A model generated the notes under the pieces. The model saw only the letters and a program-made list of their open reading frames with translations, made no database searches and was not told the DNA's origin. Shown in pieces: positions 63,506 through 64,000 of a stretch of DNA of 64,000 nucleotides; position 1 is the stretch's first letter, and each line of letters opens with the position of its first letter. Position numbers and translations under genes: made by a program. The DNA is from Pseudonocardia sp. ICBG1293. Its GTDB lineage: Bacteria; Actinomycetota; Actinomycetes; Mycobacteriales; Pseudonocardiaceae. The stretch lies in contig NZ_JAHLEL010000051.1 of the NCBI RefSeq assembly GCF_020131355.1, positions 310,001 through 374,000 on the forward strand, read 5' to 3'.

Positions 63506-64000
63506 TCAGCGCCGGCGGCGCGGCCGGTCGGAGCGTGCGGCCCCACCCGCGGCCGGACGGCGGCGGGGCGCCTGCTTCGGGGGCTTGGCCACGATGATCG
63601 GCTCGCCGGACGGCTCCCGCGCCCCGGTCACGCGGACCAGGTCGGGGTGGCCCGGGCGGACCGTCGAGACCTCGGCGGAGACCCCGGCCTGGCGGGTCAG
63701 CAGATCCACCTCGGAGCGCTGCTCGGGCATCGCCAGGGTGACCACGACGCCGTCCTCCCCGGCGCGGGCGGTGCGCCCGGCGCGGTGCAGGTAGGCCTTG
63801 GGGTCGGCGGGCGGGTCGACGTGCACGACGAGCCCGACGTCGTCGATGTGGATGCCGCGGGCCGCGACGTCGGTCGCGACCAGCACCGGGACCGCTCCGG
63901 AGCGGAAGTCGTCGAGCGCGCGGTTGCGCTGGCTCTGCGAGCGGCCGCCGTGCAGCGGCCCGGCGGCGACGCCCTCGCGGCGCAGCACGCGCACCATCCG
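63506..64000 (-). CDS. DEAD/DEAH-box RNA helicase, C-terminal part (cut by window)
   Basis: Only the last 165 or so residues are visible; the start lies beyond position 64000. The helicase C-terminal domain shows LHGGRSQSQRNRALDDFRSG (motif IV/QxxR region), VLVATDVAARGIHI (motif V) and YLHRAGRTARAG (motif VI), followed by a basic tail (KPPKQAPRRRP...). Resembles RhlE/DeaD-type helicases of ribosome assembly and RNA decay. Confidence 0.92.
   Translation of the reverse strand, partial: RMVRVLRREGVAAGPLHGGRSQSQRNRALDDFRSGAVPVLVATDVAARGIHIDDVGLVVHVDPPADPKAYLHRAGRTARAGEDGVVVTLAMPEQRSEVDLLTRQAGVSAEVSTVRPGHPDLVRVTGAREPSGEPIIVAKPPKQAPRRRPAAGGAARSDRPRRRR

Overview
The window reads as one continuous piece of a very GC-rich actinobacterial chromosome. 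Pseudonocardia or a close relative in the Pseudonocardiales is the best guess. The reasons are the strong G/C third-position bias, the many GTG starts with GTGA/ATGA gene overlaps, a mycothione reductase (mycothiol is actinobacterial), a WhiG-type sporulation sigma factor, DUF2469/DUF3054/DUF2631/SCO6745-type proteins, and gene order shared with Streptomyces (glnD-ffh-rpsP...whiG-rpsB-tsf-frr-cdsA) and Mycobacterium (ispG-GNAT-PBP-map; FAD protein-DUF1365-UfaA1-DUF1295).

Layout. 1-4.6 kb: nitrogen control, with a P-II gene (cut by the window edge), glnD, amt and a second P-II gene. 4.8-9.2 kb: P-loop protein, ffh (SRP54), amidohydrolase and CPBP protease. 9.3-13.9 kb: the ribosome/tRNA operon rpsP-khpA-rimM-trmD-rplS, interrupted between rimM and trmD by an HTH gene, a Clp-N gene and a divergent mgtC-like gene. 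13.9-22.6 kb: lepB-rnhB-DUF2469, then yraN (frameshifted)-comM-dprA-xerC-whiG, with a convergent M23 peptidase gene. 23.9-30.4 kb: rpsB-tsf-frr-cdsA-methyltransferase, a Rieske lipoprotein, a membrane protein and rlmN; pyrH is absent from its usual place between tsf and frr. 30.4-35.9 kb: a LacI-controlled sugar/polyol ABC transporter with two abutting operators. 36.3-40.4 kb: separate ATP-dependent ligase and LigD-type polymerase genes, with mug and an IS5-family element between them. 40.5-46.2 kb: isoprenoid (MEP) genes dxr and ispG with the site-2 protease rseP, then an IS481-family element. 47.4-51.9 kb: CPBP protease, MarR regulator, penicillin-binding protein, DUF3054, map. 52-58.8 kb: peroxiredoxin and a lipid-modification operon with two Cfa-type methyltransferases. 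59-64 kb: plsC, mycothione reductase, GNAT, SCO6745-like protein, LapA-domain protein and the C-terminal part of a DEAD-box helicase.

Most of the window is core housekeeping. The most unusual points are: (i) a paired GTCCACA element placed exactly 49 bp before the start codons of both yraN-comM-dprA and the M23 peptidase; (ii) a nested inverted repeat directly before the HTH/Clp-N pair that splits the rpsP operon; (iii) an Amt channel with Glu in place of the first 'twin' histidine; (iv) loss of pyrH from the tsf-frr interval, which now holds only a hairpin; (v) two unrelated insertion sequences that both landed in CTAG overlapping a neighbour's TAG stop codon, each with a transposase frame that takes its own stop from the target; (vi) an extra Cfa paralogue in a UfaA1-type lipid cluster, where the two paralogues have complementary active-site changes. 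No CRISPR array, tRNA or rRNA gene was seen.
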